NCBI RefSeq assembly: GCF_005222705.1
Contig: NZ_STGF01000005.1
Location: 233,066-297,065, forward strand
From: Paenibacillus sp. SY21-1
GTDB lineage: Bacteria; Bacillota; Bacilli; Paenibacillales; Paenibacillaceae
DNA: 64,000 nt
Direction: 5' to 3'
Each line of letters begins with the position of its first letter. The first letter of the stretch is position 1. The position numbers were made by a program, and so were the translations under genes. Under the pieces are notes generated by a model. The model saw only the letters and a program-made list of their open reading frames with translations. It was not told where the DNA came from and did not search any database. This document shows positions 34,734 to 43,303 of the stretch, one piece after another.

Positions 34734-35216
34734 ATGGCCAAGAAAAGAGCAGGTCTTCAGAAGACGGACAAAGGCAAAAGCCGGGCATTCCACAACATTG
34801 CCACCTCCTTTAAGTTCTGGGTCGAGATAGACGATATTTTTGTCGCAGGCTTCTCCGAAGTATCCGGGCTGGAGGCGGAAACCGAAATTGAAGAGTACCG
34901 TGAGGGAGGCGTGAACGGGTACGTTCATAAGCTGCCCAAGGGCGTGCGATTCCCGAATCTGGTGCTGCGCAAGGGAATGACGTATTCGCCGGCGCTCTGG
35001 AATTGGTACGAGAGCACAATCGACGGACCTATTCAGCGCAAAACGGGAGCGATTGTCCTTCAGACGGTTGACGGTAAGGAGTTTGGGCGCTGGAGCTTTT
35101 TTGACGCGTATCCGGTTCGCTGGACCGGTCCTACGCTTGATGCGAGCAGAAGCGACGTGGCGTTCGAGCAAATTGAAATTGCGCATAGCGGCCTGTACGG
35201 CGATTTTGAGGAGTAG
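34734..35216 (+). CDS. eCIS tube/tube-initiator protein (T4 gp19-like, second copy)
   Basis: 160-aa gp19-family protein with a basic N-terminal extension of about 20 residues compared with the first tube gene. Shared parts are FKFWVEIDDIFVAGFSEVSG, EYREGG, KLPKGVRFPNLVLRKG and the end FEQIEIAHSGLYG. By position and length it resembles Afp5-type proteins that join the tube to the baseplate. AAAGGTGAG precedes the ATG. Confidence 0.92.
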   Translation: MAKKRAGLQKTDKGKSRAFHNIATSFKFWVEIDDIFVAGFSEVSGLEAETEIEEYREGGVNGYVHKLPKGVRFPNLVLRKGMTYSPALWNWYESTIDGPIQRKTGAIVLQTVDGKEFGRWSFFDAYPVRWTGPTLDASRSDVAFEQIEIAHSGLYGDFEE

Positions 35217-35332
35217 CCGTTTCGCCATGATCCGGTAGCAGGACAAGGCCGGCCGGCTGGCTGCCCTCCTTCGAGGGAGAAGGCCGGGAGGCGGGCTGGA
35301 AGCGAGCGGGCGCTAGAAGCTTTGAGGTGAAG

Positions 35333-35471
35333 TAGCTGCTTTTACAGTCGTTATTGAGAGCGTTCCGTTTTGGCGCCAATGGCTATTGTTCAGAAAGTAG
35401 TCCGGCATGTGTGGCGGGCAAAGCATGTCATTCTGTTAAGCAAGCCGAACTAACGGCGGTAAAAGCAGCTA
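35333..35471. repeat. Intergenic element with 13-bp inverted ends
   Basis: TAGCTGCTTTTAC (35333-35345) and GTAAAAGCAGCTA (35459-35471) are perfect reverse complements about 113 bases apart. The region 35217-35577 otherwise holds no convincing gene; a 68-codon open frame there has no ribosome site or family resemblance. The shape suggests a MITE-like or dispersed Paenibacillus intergenic repeat inserted within the eCIS operon. Confidence 0.5.
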
Positions 35472-35577
35472 TTTGGGCTGAAGAGGTCATTTGGACCGAT
35501 GAGTCAGGGGAATGGCCTGAGCGAAAGAATATTGGGATGGTTTCAGCTGAACGAGGCTAGAAAGGAGGGTGCGCCGG

Positions 35578-38500
35578 ATGAAGCAAGGGGAGAACAGATG
35601 GAGAACAGCAGCAACGCAGCAGGAGCCGTCTGTTTCTCCTTTTGCCGGCGGCATCTTCAATAAATACAAAGCGGGAACTGCGCGGGACCGGTTTGGACGG
35701 AAGGCGCTGCTCTATGCGAAACCGACTCCGGCAGAGGGAGTCGGCGAGGTTATTCATGTAAAGGTGATTGCGCCGCCTCAAGCTGCCCAGCCTGTTAAGC
35801 CCCCGAAAAAAGACGACGCGCAAAAAAACGGACGCACGATCGAGCGAATCATCGAAAAAGAACGTGTGACCGTGTTTCGCGATACGGTCGTGCTGCGAGA
35901 CGTGACCAGGGTCATACGCGAGCAGCGCGCAGCAAGGCAGCTTGCTATCCTGCTGCCGCCTCCGGTCATGGATGCGAATGACAGGCTGTCGAAGGAAAGC
36001 GGCCTCGTCAGCAAGCATACCCGTGAAACGATCATTCGAGAGAGAGGCGGCAATCTGCCTTCGCACGCAGCTTTGACGCCGGCTGGCGTCAGAGAAAAAG
36101 AGCTGCGCTTGGCTTTGCAAGCAAAGCTGAGGCCCGGCATTGAGCTGCGGCTGCTGCGCAGCTTGGAGAAGCTTGGCGGAGGAGCGGCGGCGCAGCGCAT
36201 GAATCTGGTTTCGCGAGCGTCGACGGAAGCGAACGCTAGCGGCTCGCGCCTGCAATTAACGCAGGCCCGGCGCGTTGTCCAGCCCGGTCCCCGGCCGGAG
36301 CTGGAGGAGCTTGCGAGGCAAGCCGAGCGAAGCGGCGCGGCAGCCGGACGCGAGCGAGCGGAGGCGGAGCGAAGCCGAGATATTGCACGAAGCGACGCTG
36401 CGGTCATTCGTTTGTTGCGTGAAACCGCCAAGTTAAGGGAGCTGCAGGCTGCCTCGCTCAAACGTACAGGCGTGTTGGGTAGACAGCATCTCTTGCATCA
36501 TAAAGATGAGATGCTTTCATCCAGCACGATGTCGCCGAAGCAGCAAGGCAGGCTGACAAGCTCCGGAAGCGTTCCTGTAACAGCAAGGAGGCCTGTGCTC
36601 CAGCACGACAAGATGGGGCCTGCGGCAGCAGCTGCCCTCCAAGAAGGAGGGGCGCCCAACGCTGCTCGACCGCCGGTTGAAGGCAAGCTTCAACAAGAGC
36701 GCGGCAGGCTTGCAGCCGCAAGGGGCAGAATGCTGTATCGGTCAGAGCAGCGGCTGAAAAGCTTCTACTCCGAGGCGGGAAAGCGCTTGGTGCCCGCACG
36801 GTCGCAACCGCTGCTGCACCGTTATACTGGCTTTAAATCGGCGCAGGCTGCAGATGCGCATGAGGCTCCTTGGATTGCTTCTCCCGGTCAGGAGCCTGGG
36901 CAGGAGCAGAAAGGGCTGACCCGACCGAACGACAGGTCGGAACCAAAAAGCTTTGCTGTACAAGCAGCTTCTCCGCTTCTTGCCCGCAAGACGGCGCTTG
37001 TACGGAAATCCGAAGGAAGCGTACCGTTCGCCGCTGCGCCTGAGCTGACGCCGCAGCATCGCGAGGGGGCTGCGGGGTTGGCGGTTATTGCGCGCGGCCG
37101 GCTGGCTTCAAGGCCGGAAACGCCCGGCGCTGCAGCTGCCAGATTGGCAAGCAGGCTGGTCTATCGCAGCCGGGCATTCGGCGGGCAGACAGGGGATTCC
37201 CGCCGTGCGGAAGCAGAGCGGAGCAACCCAAAGGCAGGCCGAGCGGAAGGGGAGCGCGGCGGCTTGCGCTCTGTTATTAAGCCGCTGCTGCCGCTGCGTT
37301 TACGCGGCGACTCTGCCAAAGATGCGAGTGTCAGGCGAAGCAATGCAGGCTCAGCTTCCGCCCGAGCAAACGCGTCGACGGACGAACGCTCTGATTTTGC
37401 CAGAGCAAGCGCGCCGACGGGCATGCGCCATGATTCGCTTATTCAACGGCGTATTTCGCAGCCCGATGACAAGCGGCCTTCAGCAGGAGTTGGTGCGTCA
37501 TCGGCGGCATTGCCTTCGCATAACGGACTGCCGCGCCACACCAACCCCGAAGGCAAGTCGCCTTCAGCTGGAACGGGCGAGTCATCGGCGGCATCGCCCG
37601 CGCATGACGGACTGCGTCGCCACACCAACCCCGAAGGCAAGTCGCCTTCAGCTGGAACGGGCGAGTCATCGGCGGCATTGCGCGCGCATGACGGACTGCG
37701 TCGCCACGCGCATCCCGAAGGCAAGTCGCCTTCAGCTGGAACGGGCGAGCCATCGGCGGCATCGCCCGCGCATGACGGACTGCGTCGCCACGCGCATCCC
37801 GAAGGCAAGTCGCCTTCAGCTGGAACGGGCGAGCCATCGGCGGCATCGGCCGCGCATGACGGACTGCGTCGCCACTCCTCTCCCGATGACCGCTCGGCAA
37901 GCGAAGGGCTAGCGCCAACGGGGAGCAAGGAGGAACGGGAGCCAGCTTCTCCGAGTACGGAGGCAGCGGCTGGCCGGATCGTCTGGACCGCGCGCCGAAG
38001 CGTTAGTCCGCCTTCCGGCTTAGTGAACCGCAGGCTTACAAGAAACACTCCTTTTGAAGGGGCGAGGTCAGTACATAGACGAACGAATAACGGGACGGGC
38101 CCGGCGAAAGAGCAGCTCTCCGGGTTTAACCGGCCCAGCGGGAAGGCGGCTGCGGCCAAGTCGGGCGAGTCTATTCGACCGATGGGCTGGCGACAGCGGA
38201 CCAGCTCGCCGGAGCAAGCGGCAGATGGACGAACCCCGTTGCCGGGCATTCGCTATGCGGAATTGGGAGCAGGGGGACGCCAACGCCAGCTGGCGGCGAT
38301 GAAGCTGATTCAACGCCAAGCAAAGGAGTCGGGTGAAGCCGGCAGAAACGGGGATGGCGTGCGCGCTGCCCGTTCACCGCAGCGCTTCACAGGCGGTGCA
38401 CAGTCCGCTTCGCCTGCTCCTGCGCAACATAGCGTCCGCCCGCCTGTCAAAGAGAAAGCGGAGCAGCTGCGTACGGCATGGGGAAGGCTTGCTTCCTTTA

Positions 38501-40269
38501 GAAAAAGGCTGGAAAGCTCGTTTCCGGCCGTCGCGCCTATTCAGCCGAAAGGAACGATTCAAGAGCAGCCTGCGCTGCCTGGAATAACGCCGCTCCGTCC
38601 ATGGCTCGCGACATACCCGTTGGCGCACTCAACTGCCCATAAAGGCTCGCAAGCCTCTTCCGGCAAGACAGACGGGCCAGGCTCCGTACGCAAGGAAGGC
38701 CCGCAAGCGAGTCCAAACCTTCCGAAGGCTGAAGCGAGCGCGGCTAGACCGCCACGCTTTAGGCTAATGGAGCCGTCAGGGCACCTTATCGTAGCCCGCA
38801 AGCAATCGCGTGCAGCGGAAGCCGCCGCGCAGAGGGGGGCGTTGAAGCCTCCTGCTCAGCGCGCGCAGGAACAAGCACGCTCAGGCTCGGTATTTTCCGG
38901 CGCCGCGGGGGCGTCATCGCAGTTGCGACAACCGCTTCGAGCTTCACAATGGACAAGCAAAACACCAACGACTGGTGAAGCGGCCTCCGCCGCCCGTTTG
39001 GTTTATCAAAGAGCGTCAATCGGCTTAGAGAGCGCAGCGCAATCTGAACAAGGAACGGCAGCAGGGGCGCAACCGGCCCGTTCTTACCAAGCCAACAACG
39101 TTGCAAATGAATTAAACGTGGCTCAGACAGCTGCGGGCATTCGAGCTTTACAGAGCTCACAGGCGGCACAGGCTGCTTCGGTCTCCTCGTCGTCAGCAGG
39201 CGCTGCGCCTGTGTGGCAGCGCGGTGTGGCCCGCAGGCCGGGAATGCTGGTTCATCCGTTTACAGGCGGCCTGCCTCCCTTCTGGAGAAAGCAAACCGCG
39301 CAAGCGTCGCGTTCCTTACGAGGGTCTGGCTCCGCAGCCGATACACCTGCGGCAAGCTCACCGTTTGCGTCGCAGCACATGGGGGCGATGCCGGGCAGAA
39401 GGATCGCGCTGCAAACGTCGCAGACCGTTCAAGCTCTGCACAATGCAATAGCCGCGCGGTCTGCCCGTTCTTTATACGAGACGGGACCGCGCATGCCGAG
39501 TCTGACCGTCAAATCCCGTTCCTTTACGGGCGTCCCGTCCGGCAGGGCAGAGCAGGCGGAGGGCGGCGGCTTGGCCAATCCGGCAAATCGGACGGAGCGC
39601 GCGCTGTCCGGCCGCGGAGAGCTGGTCCACGAGCCAGATAGACGACAGTCCGGGCAGCCGTGGCTGGAAGCGCTCCTCGGCAATCGTACCGGCAGGACCC
39701 CGACGGCTTCGGTGAGCGAGACTGCCGGCAAACGAGCGAATGCGAGGATGCAGCCGGCTCATTCTTCCGGGCTCGCTGTCCGGAGACGAATGGCGACGTC
39801 AGCGTTGCGGCCCGTTCAGCTCATTCAGCCGATCGCGGCACGGACGTCGGCAGCTCTTAACGCGGCAAATGCCAGAGGAATGGCTCAAATCGCCCAGGAA
39901 CCGCTCGTTAGCTCGCCGGCTCCATTAACTACAGTCGCCCGTTTGCCGGACTTGGAGGCCGAGTCTGCGCAGCAAGGCTTACTAGCTTCGCCGGCATATT
40001 CGCAGCTAACGGTCGCCGCTCGCGGCGACAACGGGCCGATCGGCAGAGGAGGAATGCCCGCTTTGGCCCACACCCGTCCGAAGCAAGCGGCATCTTCCGA
40101 GCAAGCCGCGCCGCAGGTAAAGGTGCAGGCTCCGCAGGAGCTTGACCCCGCGCAGCTGGAGAAGATGATTATGAAGCTGCCTCAGTTCCATCCCGACGCG
40201 ATTGCGAATCAGGTTTATAAAGCGCTGGAAAGAAAAATGAAGCTGGAGCAGCGCAGACGCGGCTACTGA
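35578..40269 (+). CDS. Giant low-complexity eCIS protein (candidate tape measure or cargo)
   Basis: 1563 aa, rich in Ala, Ser, Arg, Gly, Pro and Gln, almost certainly mostly disordered; no signal peptide or membrane helix is seen. A short ordered N-terminus (FAGGIFNKYKAGTARDRFGR) and a coiled segment (RTIERIIEKERVTVFRD, near 85-125) precede the low-complexity body. A 28-aa unit (core SPSAGTGE) is repeated about five times at residues 629-780. The C-terminus (AQLEKMIMKLPQFHPDAIANQ) is helical and looks conserved, perhaps like the DUF5908 proteins found at this place in other eCIS. AAAGGAGG precedes the ATG at 35578. No other tape-measure gene is visible in the cluster. Confidence 0.85.
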   Translation: MKQGENRWRTAATQQEPSVSPFAGGIFNKYKAGTARDRFGRKALLYAKPTPAEGVGEVIHVKVIAPPQAAQPVKPPKKDDAQKNGRTIERIIEKERVTVFRDTVVLRDVTRVIREQRAARQLAILLPPPVMDANDRLSKESGLVSKHTRETIIRERGGNLPSHAALTPAGVREKELRLALQAKLRPGIELRLLRSLEKLGGGAAAQRMNLVSRASTEANASGSRLQLTQARRVVQPGPRPELEELARQAERSGAAAGRERAEAERSRDIARSDAAVIRLLRETAKLRELQAASLKRTGVLGRQHLLHHKDEMLSSSTMSPKQQGRLTSSGSVPVTARRPVLQHDKMGPAAAAALQEGGAPNAARPPVEGKLQQERGRLAAARGRMLYRSEQRLKSFYSEAGKRLVPARSQPLLHRYTGFKSAQAADAHEAPWIASPGQEPGQEQKGLTRPNDRSEPKSFAVQAASPLLARKTALVRKSEGSVPFAAAPELTPQHREGAAGLAVIARGRLASRPETPGAAAARLASRLVYRSRAFGGQTGDSRRAEAERSNPKAGRAEGERGGLRSVIKPLLPLRLRGDSAKDASVRRSNAGSASARANASTDERSDFARASAPTGMRHDSLIQRRISQPDDKRPSAGVGASSAALPSHNGLPRHTNPEGKSPSAGTGESSAASPAHDGLRRHTNPEGKSPSAGTGESSAALRAHDGLRRHAHPEGKSPSAGTGEPSAASPAHDGLRRHAHPEGKSPSAGTGEPSAASAAHDGLRRHSSPDDRSASEGLAPTGSKEEREPASPSTEAAAGRIVWTARRSVSPPSGLVNRRLTRNTPFEGARSVHRRTNNGTGPAKEQLSGFNRPSGKAAAAKSGESIRPMGWRQRTSSPEQAADGRTPLPGIRYAELGAGGRQRQLAAMKLIQRQAKESGEAGRNGDGVRAARSPQRFTGGAQSASPAPAQHSVRPPVKEKAEQLRTAWGRLASFRKRLESSFPAVAPIQPKGTIQEQPALPGITPLRPWLATYPLAHSTAHKGSQASSGKTDGPGSVRKEGPQASPNLPKAEASAARPPRFRLMEPSGHLIVARKQSRAAEAAAQRGALKPPAQRAQEQARSGSVFSGAAGASSQLRQPLRASQWTSKTPTTGEAASAARLVYQRASIGLESAAQSEQGTAAGAQPARSYQANNVANELNVAQTAAGIRALQSSQAAQAASVSSSSAGAAPVWQRGVARRPGMLVHPFTGGLPPFWRKQTAQASRSLRGSGSAADTPAASSPFASQHMGAMPGRRIALQTSQTVQALHNAIAARSARSLYETGPRMPSLTVKSRSFTGVPSGRAEQAEGGGLANPANRTERALSGRGELVHEPDRRQSGQPWLEALLGNRTGRTPTASVSETAGKRANARMQPAHSSGLAVRRRMATSALRPVQLIQPIAARTSAALNAANARGMAQIAQEPLVSSPAPLTTVARLPDLEAESAQQGLLASPAYSQLTVAARGDNGPIGRGGMPALAHTRPKQAASSEQAAPQVKVQAPQELDPAQLEKMIMKLPQFHPDAIANQVYKALERKMKLEQRRRGY
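37462..37920 (+). repeat. 84-bp tandem repeat array inside the giant eCIS gene
   Basis: Units start at 37462, 37546, 37630, 37714, 37798 and a partial one at 37882. The middle four are nearly identical, the first and last degenerate. Each unit encodes 28 residues with the pattern PEGK-SPSAGTGE-SSAA-HDGLRRH. The period is a multiple of three, so copy changes keep the frame. Confidence 0.95.
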
Positions 40270-40431
40270 AACGCCTGTCGCTGCAAGCGCAGCTCTCTTT
40301 TGGGAACACGAACCGCGCCACAAAGGCTTTACTCGCAAATCCGGCTTATATTTCACCGCGAAACGTCGGCTCTGGCCGCACGAGGACGACGATAGACGTT
40401 TACGCTTGTTCAAGAGGAGGCAATGGTTGCA

Positions 40432-41058
40432 ATGTCGCTGAGCAAAGCCCAGTTTTGGATTTTTCGCAGCAAGGAGACGGAGAAGGTTGATGTGCTTTTT
40501 AACCCGACCGAATATGAGCTTGAGGCTGGCAACCAGTACTCCGAGCAGGAGGTTCCGGGGCTGCAGACGCCTCTGTCCCAGTTCACGAGCGGCGAGCGTT
40601 CGAAGCTGACGTTGAATTTATTTTTTGATACCTATGAAGCGGGCATAGATGTACGCACCCACACCTCCAAAATCGTCAGCATTCTCGATGTCGATTCCGA
40701 TCTTCACGTGCCGCCCGATTGCAAATTCATTTGGGGCTCGCTGGATTTCAAGGGCGTCATTACGAATATTACGCAAAAATATACCATGTTCCTTGAAACC
40801 GGCGTGCCGGTGCGCGCTACGCTTACGGTAGTCATGCTGAGCTCCCAGACGATGAAGGAGCAATATCAGCAAATTCCGCGCCAATCCGCAGACAGGACCA
40901 AGCAAAAAACGGTGCGGCAAGGGGACCAGCTTTGGTCGATTGCTGCCGAGGAATATGAGGATGCGGGCGCGTGGAGGCACATCGCCGAGGCGAACGGCAT
41001 CGATAATCCGCGTTTGCTCGCATCCGGCCGCAGCCTGAAGATCCCGAGACTGGAGTGA
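40432..41058 (+). CDS. eCIS LysM-domain baseplate adaptor (Afp7/Pvc7-like)
   Basis: 208-aa protein that links tube and baseplate hub. The N-terminal part (residues 1-130) resembles gp53/Afp7 proteins, with VDVLFNPTEYELEAGNQY and FFDTYEAGIDVR. The C-terminal LysM domain (about 155-205) reads VRQGDQLWSIAAEEY and GRSLKIPRL. The ATG at 40432 has GAGGAGG 11 bases upstream; an ATG at 40423 is too close to it. The gap 40270-40431 shows no gene. Confidence 0.92.
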   Translation: MSLSKAQFWIFRSKETEKVDVLFNPTEYELEAGNQYSEQEVPGLQTPLSQFTSGERSKLTLNLFFDTYEAGIDVRTHTSKIVSILDVDSDLHVPPDCKFIWGSLDFKGVITNITQKYTMFLETGVPVRATLTVVMLSSQTMKEQYQQIPRQSADRTKQKTVRQGDQLWSIAAEEYEDAGAWRHIAEANGIDNPRLLASGRSLKIPRLE

Positions 41059-41062
41059 AACG

Positions 41063-42142
41063 ATGGCTGTAACGTTTGAATCGCTGAGCAAAAAATACAA
41101 CGGCTTCAGAGCGCCGGAGGCCGACGTTCTGATCGAAGGGCAGTTGACGAAGCTGTCCGACATGGCGGTTGACTGGATCGATGTGGAGCTGTCCACCGAC
41201 GCGCAGGCCGATTATGCCAAGGTATCGATTACGAACGGCTACGTGTGGAGCGAATCCTCGATGAAATGGGCCGGCTCGACGATTGCTGTTGGCAAAAAGC
41301 TGGAAATCAAGCTGGGATATGCGGATAAAAAGGAATCGGTGTTCGAGGGGCTTATTACCGGCTATACGGTCGATTTTCCGAAAAACGGCAGTCCGAGCAT
41401 CGTGATTACGGCCCTTGACCGTTCTTTTCTGATGATGAAATCGGCGCACTCCAAGGTGTGGAACAAAATGAAGGACAGCGATGTCGTTCGTCAGATAGCG
41501 GGAGATTACGGCTTGTCGGCCGATCTCGACGATACGACGGTTACGAAAAGCACGATCGAGCAGGCGGGAGTGAGCGATTACCATTTTATCCGCTCGCTGG
41601 CGCTCGACAACGACCGTTTGTTCTACGTCATCGGGCAGAAGCTTTTCTTCAAAAAGCCGAAAACGTCCGGATCGCCGTTTATTACGCTCAAATACGGACT
41701 GAACCTGCGTCATTTCACGCTGCAGGTGGACGGCTCGGGGCAGACGGCATCGGTGACGGTACGCGGCTACGATGTGCAGAAAATGGAGGCGGTCGAATCC
41801 AAGGCGACCTCTGTAACGGTAATCGGGAGCGGCTCGCAGAGCGGCCCGAGCATTGCAGGCAAGCTGTCTTCCAAAAAATCCGAAATCGTCTATACGCAGG
41901 CAGCGTCTCAGGCGGAAGCGAAGGCGTTTGCCGATGCGATGCTTAACCGGCTCTCGCGCGAGCTGCTCAAGGGAGACGGAACGTCTGTCGGCATACCGGA
42001 GCTGAAGCCAGGCGAGCTTATCAAGCTTGAGGGCTTGGGCGAGAAGCTGAATCAGATTATGAGAGTGACCAAGGTTGTGCATCGGCTGGATGCGGAGGAA
42101 GGCTATACAACCATGTTCGAAACGGAGGGGAATGCGATATGA
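41063..42142 (+). CDS. eCIS hub protein, gp27-like half of VgrG (Pvc8 N-terminal part)
   Basis: 359-aa baseplate hub of the phage late control D / VgrG family. Motifs include EGQLTKLSDMAVDWIDVELS, KLGYADKKESVFEGLITG and DRSFLMMKSAHS near residue 115. It ends with the family RVTKVVHRLDAEEGYTT. The stop overlaps the next gene (ATGA). In Afp8 and classical VgrG this part is fused to the gp5-like OB fold; here they are separate genes. Confidence 0.92.
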   Translation: MAVTFESLSKKYNGFRAPEADVLIEGQLTKLSDMAVDWIDVELSTDAQADYAKVSITNGYVWSESSMKWAGSTIAVGKKLEIKLGYADKKESVFEGLITGYTVDFPKNGSPSIVITALDRSFLMMKSAHSKVWNKMKDSDVVRQIAGDYGLSADLDDTTVTKSTIEQAGVSDYHFIRSLALDNDRLFYVIGQKLFFKKPKTSGSPFITLKYGLNLRHFTLQVDGSGQTASVTVRGYDVQKMEAVESKATSVTVIGSGSQSGPSIAGKLSSKKSEIVYTQAASQAEAKAFADAMLNRLSRELLKGDGTSVGIPELKPGELIKLEGLGEKLNQIMRVTKVVHRLDAEEGYTTMFETEGNAI

Positions 42143-42867
42143 ATCCGCTATATCCTGGCTTTTTTGATGCGAACCAGCGGGCCATGCAGTCCGAGCAGCT
42201 ATCGGGCGTATGGAATGCGGTTGTGACGGACAACAAGGACCCCGACAAGCTGGGGCGGGTGAAAATCAAATTTCCGCTGCGCGAAGGGACGCTCCAAACC
42301 GACTGGATACGGGTGGCGACGCTCATGGGCGGCAACAATATGGGCTCGCTATTTTTGCCGGAGGTGAACGATGAGGTGCTTGTCGCCTTTCTGATGGGCC
42401 GGCTGGACCAGCCTGTCGTAATCGGCTCGCTGTGGAACGGCAAGCAGAAGCCGCCCGGCTTCAACGATAAAAACGATATTCGCAAAATCAAAACGAAATC
42501 CGGGCATGAAATTACGTTTGACGACTCAAGCGATGCCAGTACGATTACGATCAAGTCGTCCAAGGGCCACAATATTACGATTTCGGACAAGGACAAGTCG
42601 ATTACGGTGGAGACGATGGACAAGCAGCAATCGCTCAAGCTCGATGAGTCGGGGAAAAAAGTGACCTTGAAGGCTGGCGGCGCCTCCTCGTTGGAAATGA
42701 ACGCGCAGGGCGACGTCAAGCTTACCGGCTCAAAGTCGGTCACCGTCAAAGGAGCGCAGGTGAAGGTGGAAGCCGACGCCGCCATGACGCTGCAATCCAA
42801 CGGCATGCTGGAGCTGAAGGCGAACGGCATTATCGCCCTGAAGGGCAGCTTGGTGAAAATTAACTGA
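42139..42867 (+). CDS. eCIS spike protein, gp5/V-like OB fold with beta-helix end
   Basis: 242-aa baseplate assembly protein V type. The OB domain (15-115) has GVWNAVVTDNKDPDKLGRVK, WIRVATLMGG and the family PEVNDEVLVAFLMG. The C-terminal part (130-242) consists of short beta-strand repeats (ITIKSSKGHNITISDKDKS...), the trimeric spike helix. It overlaps the gp27-like gene by four bases. It should carry a PAAR-type tip; the DUF4280 protein at 55.6 kb is a candidate. Confidence 0.93.
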   Translation: MNPLYPGFFDANQRAMQSEQLSGVWNAVVTDNKDPDKLGRVKIKFPLREGTLQTDWIRVATLMGGNNMGSLFLPEVNDEVLVAFLMGRLDQPVVIGSLWNGKQKPPGFNDKNDIRKIKTKSGHEITFDDSSDASTITIKSSKGHNITISDKDKSITVETMDKQQSLKLDESGKKVTLKAGGASSLEMNAQGDVKLTGSKSVTVKGAQVKVEADAAMTLQSNGMLELKANGIIALKGSLVKIN

Positions 42868-42884
42868 TCGAGGGAGGCGGGCTG

Positions 42885-43286
42885 ATGTCGGCTCCGTTTT
42901 TGGGCAAGGGCTGGAAGTTTCCGGTGCAGGTCGATGCAACGACGGGCCGGATTCGTCTGGCCGAGGGCGAGGAAGATATTCAGGAGTCCATTCGGATCAT
43001 TATCCGGACGGCGAAGGGCGAGCGCTTAATGCGCCCCGACTTCGGCTGCGGCTTGCAGGATTTTGTATTCGGGACGATGGATGAAACGTCGCTGCGGCTG
43101 ATCGGCAGCGAGGTGCAGGATGCGATCCGTATCTGGGAGCCGCGGGTGAAGGATGTCGAGGTTGAGGTGAAGCAGGATCGCCAGCATAACGGCCGCGTTC
43201 TGCTCCATGTCAGCTATGCGGTGCGTACGACCAACAATTTATTTAATCAGGTCTTTCCTTTCTATCTGGAGGAAGGCACGAAATAA
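42885..43286 (+). CDS. eCIS baseplate wedge protein, gp25 (GpW) family
   Basis: 133-aa wedge subunit joining baseplate and sheath. Core motifs are EGEEDIQESIRIIIRTAKGER near residue 25 and MRPDFGCGLQDFVFG near 50; the ending VSYAVRTTNNLFNQVFPFYL is family-like. GGGAGG precedes the ATG. Confidence 0.95.
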   Translation: MSAPFLGKGWKFPVQVDATTGRIRLAEGEEDIQESIRIIIRTAKGERLMRPDFGCGLQDFVFGTMDETSLRLIGSEVQDAIRIWEPRVKDVEVEVKQDRQHNGRVLLHVSYAVRTTNNLFNQVFPFYLEEGTK

Positions 43287-43303
43287 CGGGAGCGAACGAG
43301 GCC

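Noticed and set aside
35354..35560. 68-codon open frame in the gap before the giant gene
   Set aside because: No ribosome site, no family resemblance, overlaps the inverted-repeat element.
37462..37920. CRISPR-like array
   Set aside because: Repeats are contiguous 84-bp coding units without spacers, inside a long open gene.
37439..38249. Long open frames on both strands opposite the giant eCIS gene (for example 37443-38249 minus, 37088-37912 plus)
   Set aside because: They arise from GC-rich, in-register 84-bp repeats without stops; no ribosome sites, and they only mirror the repeat.
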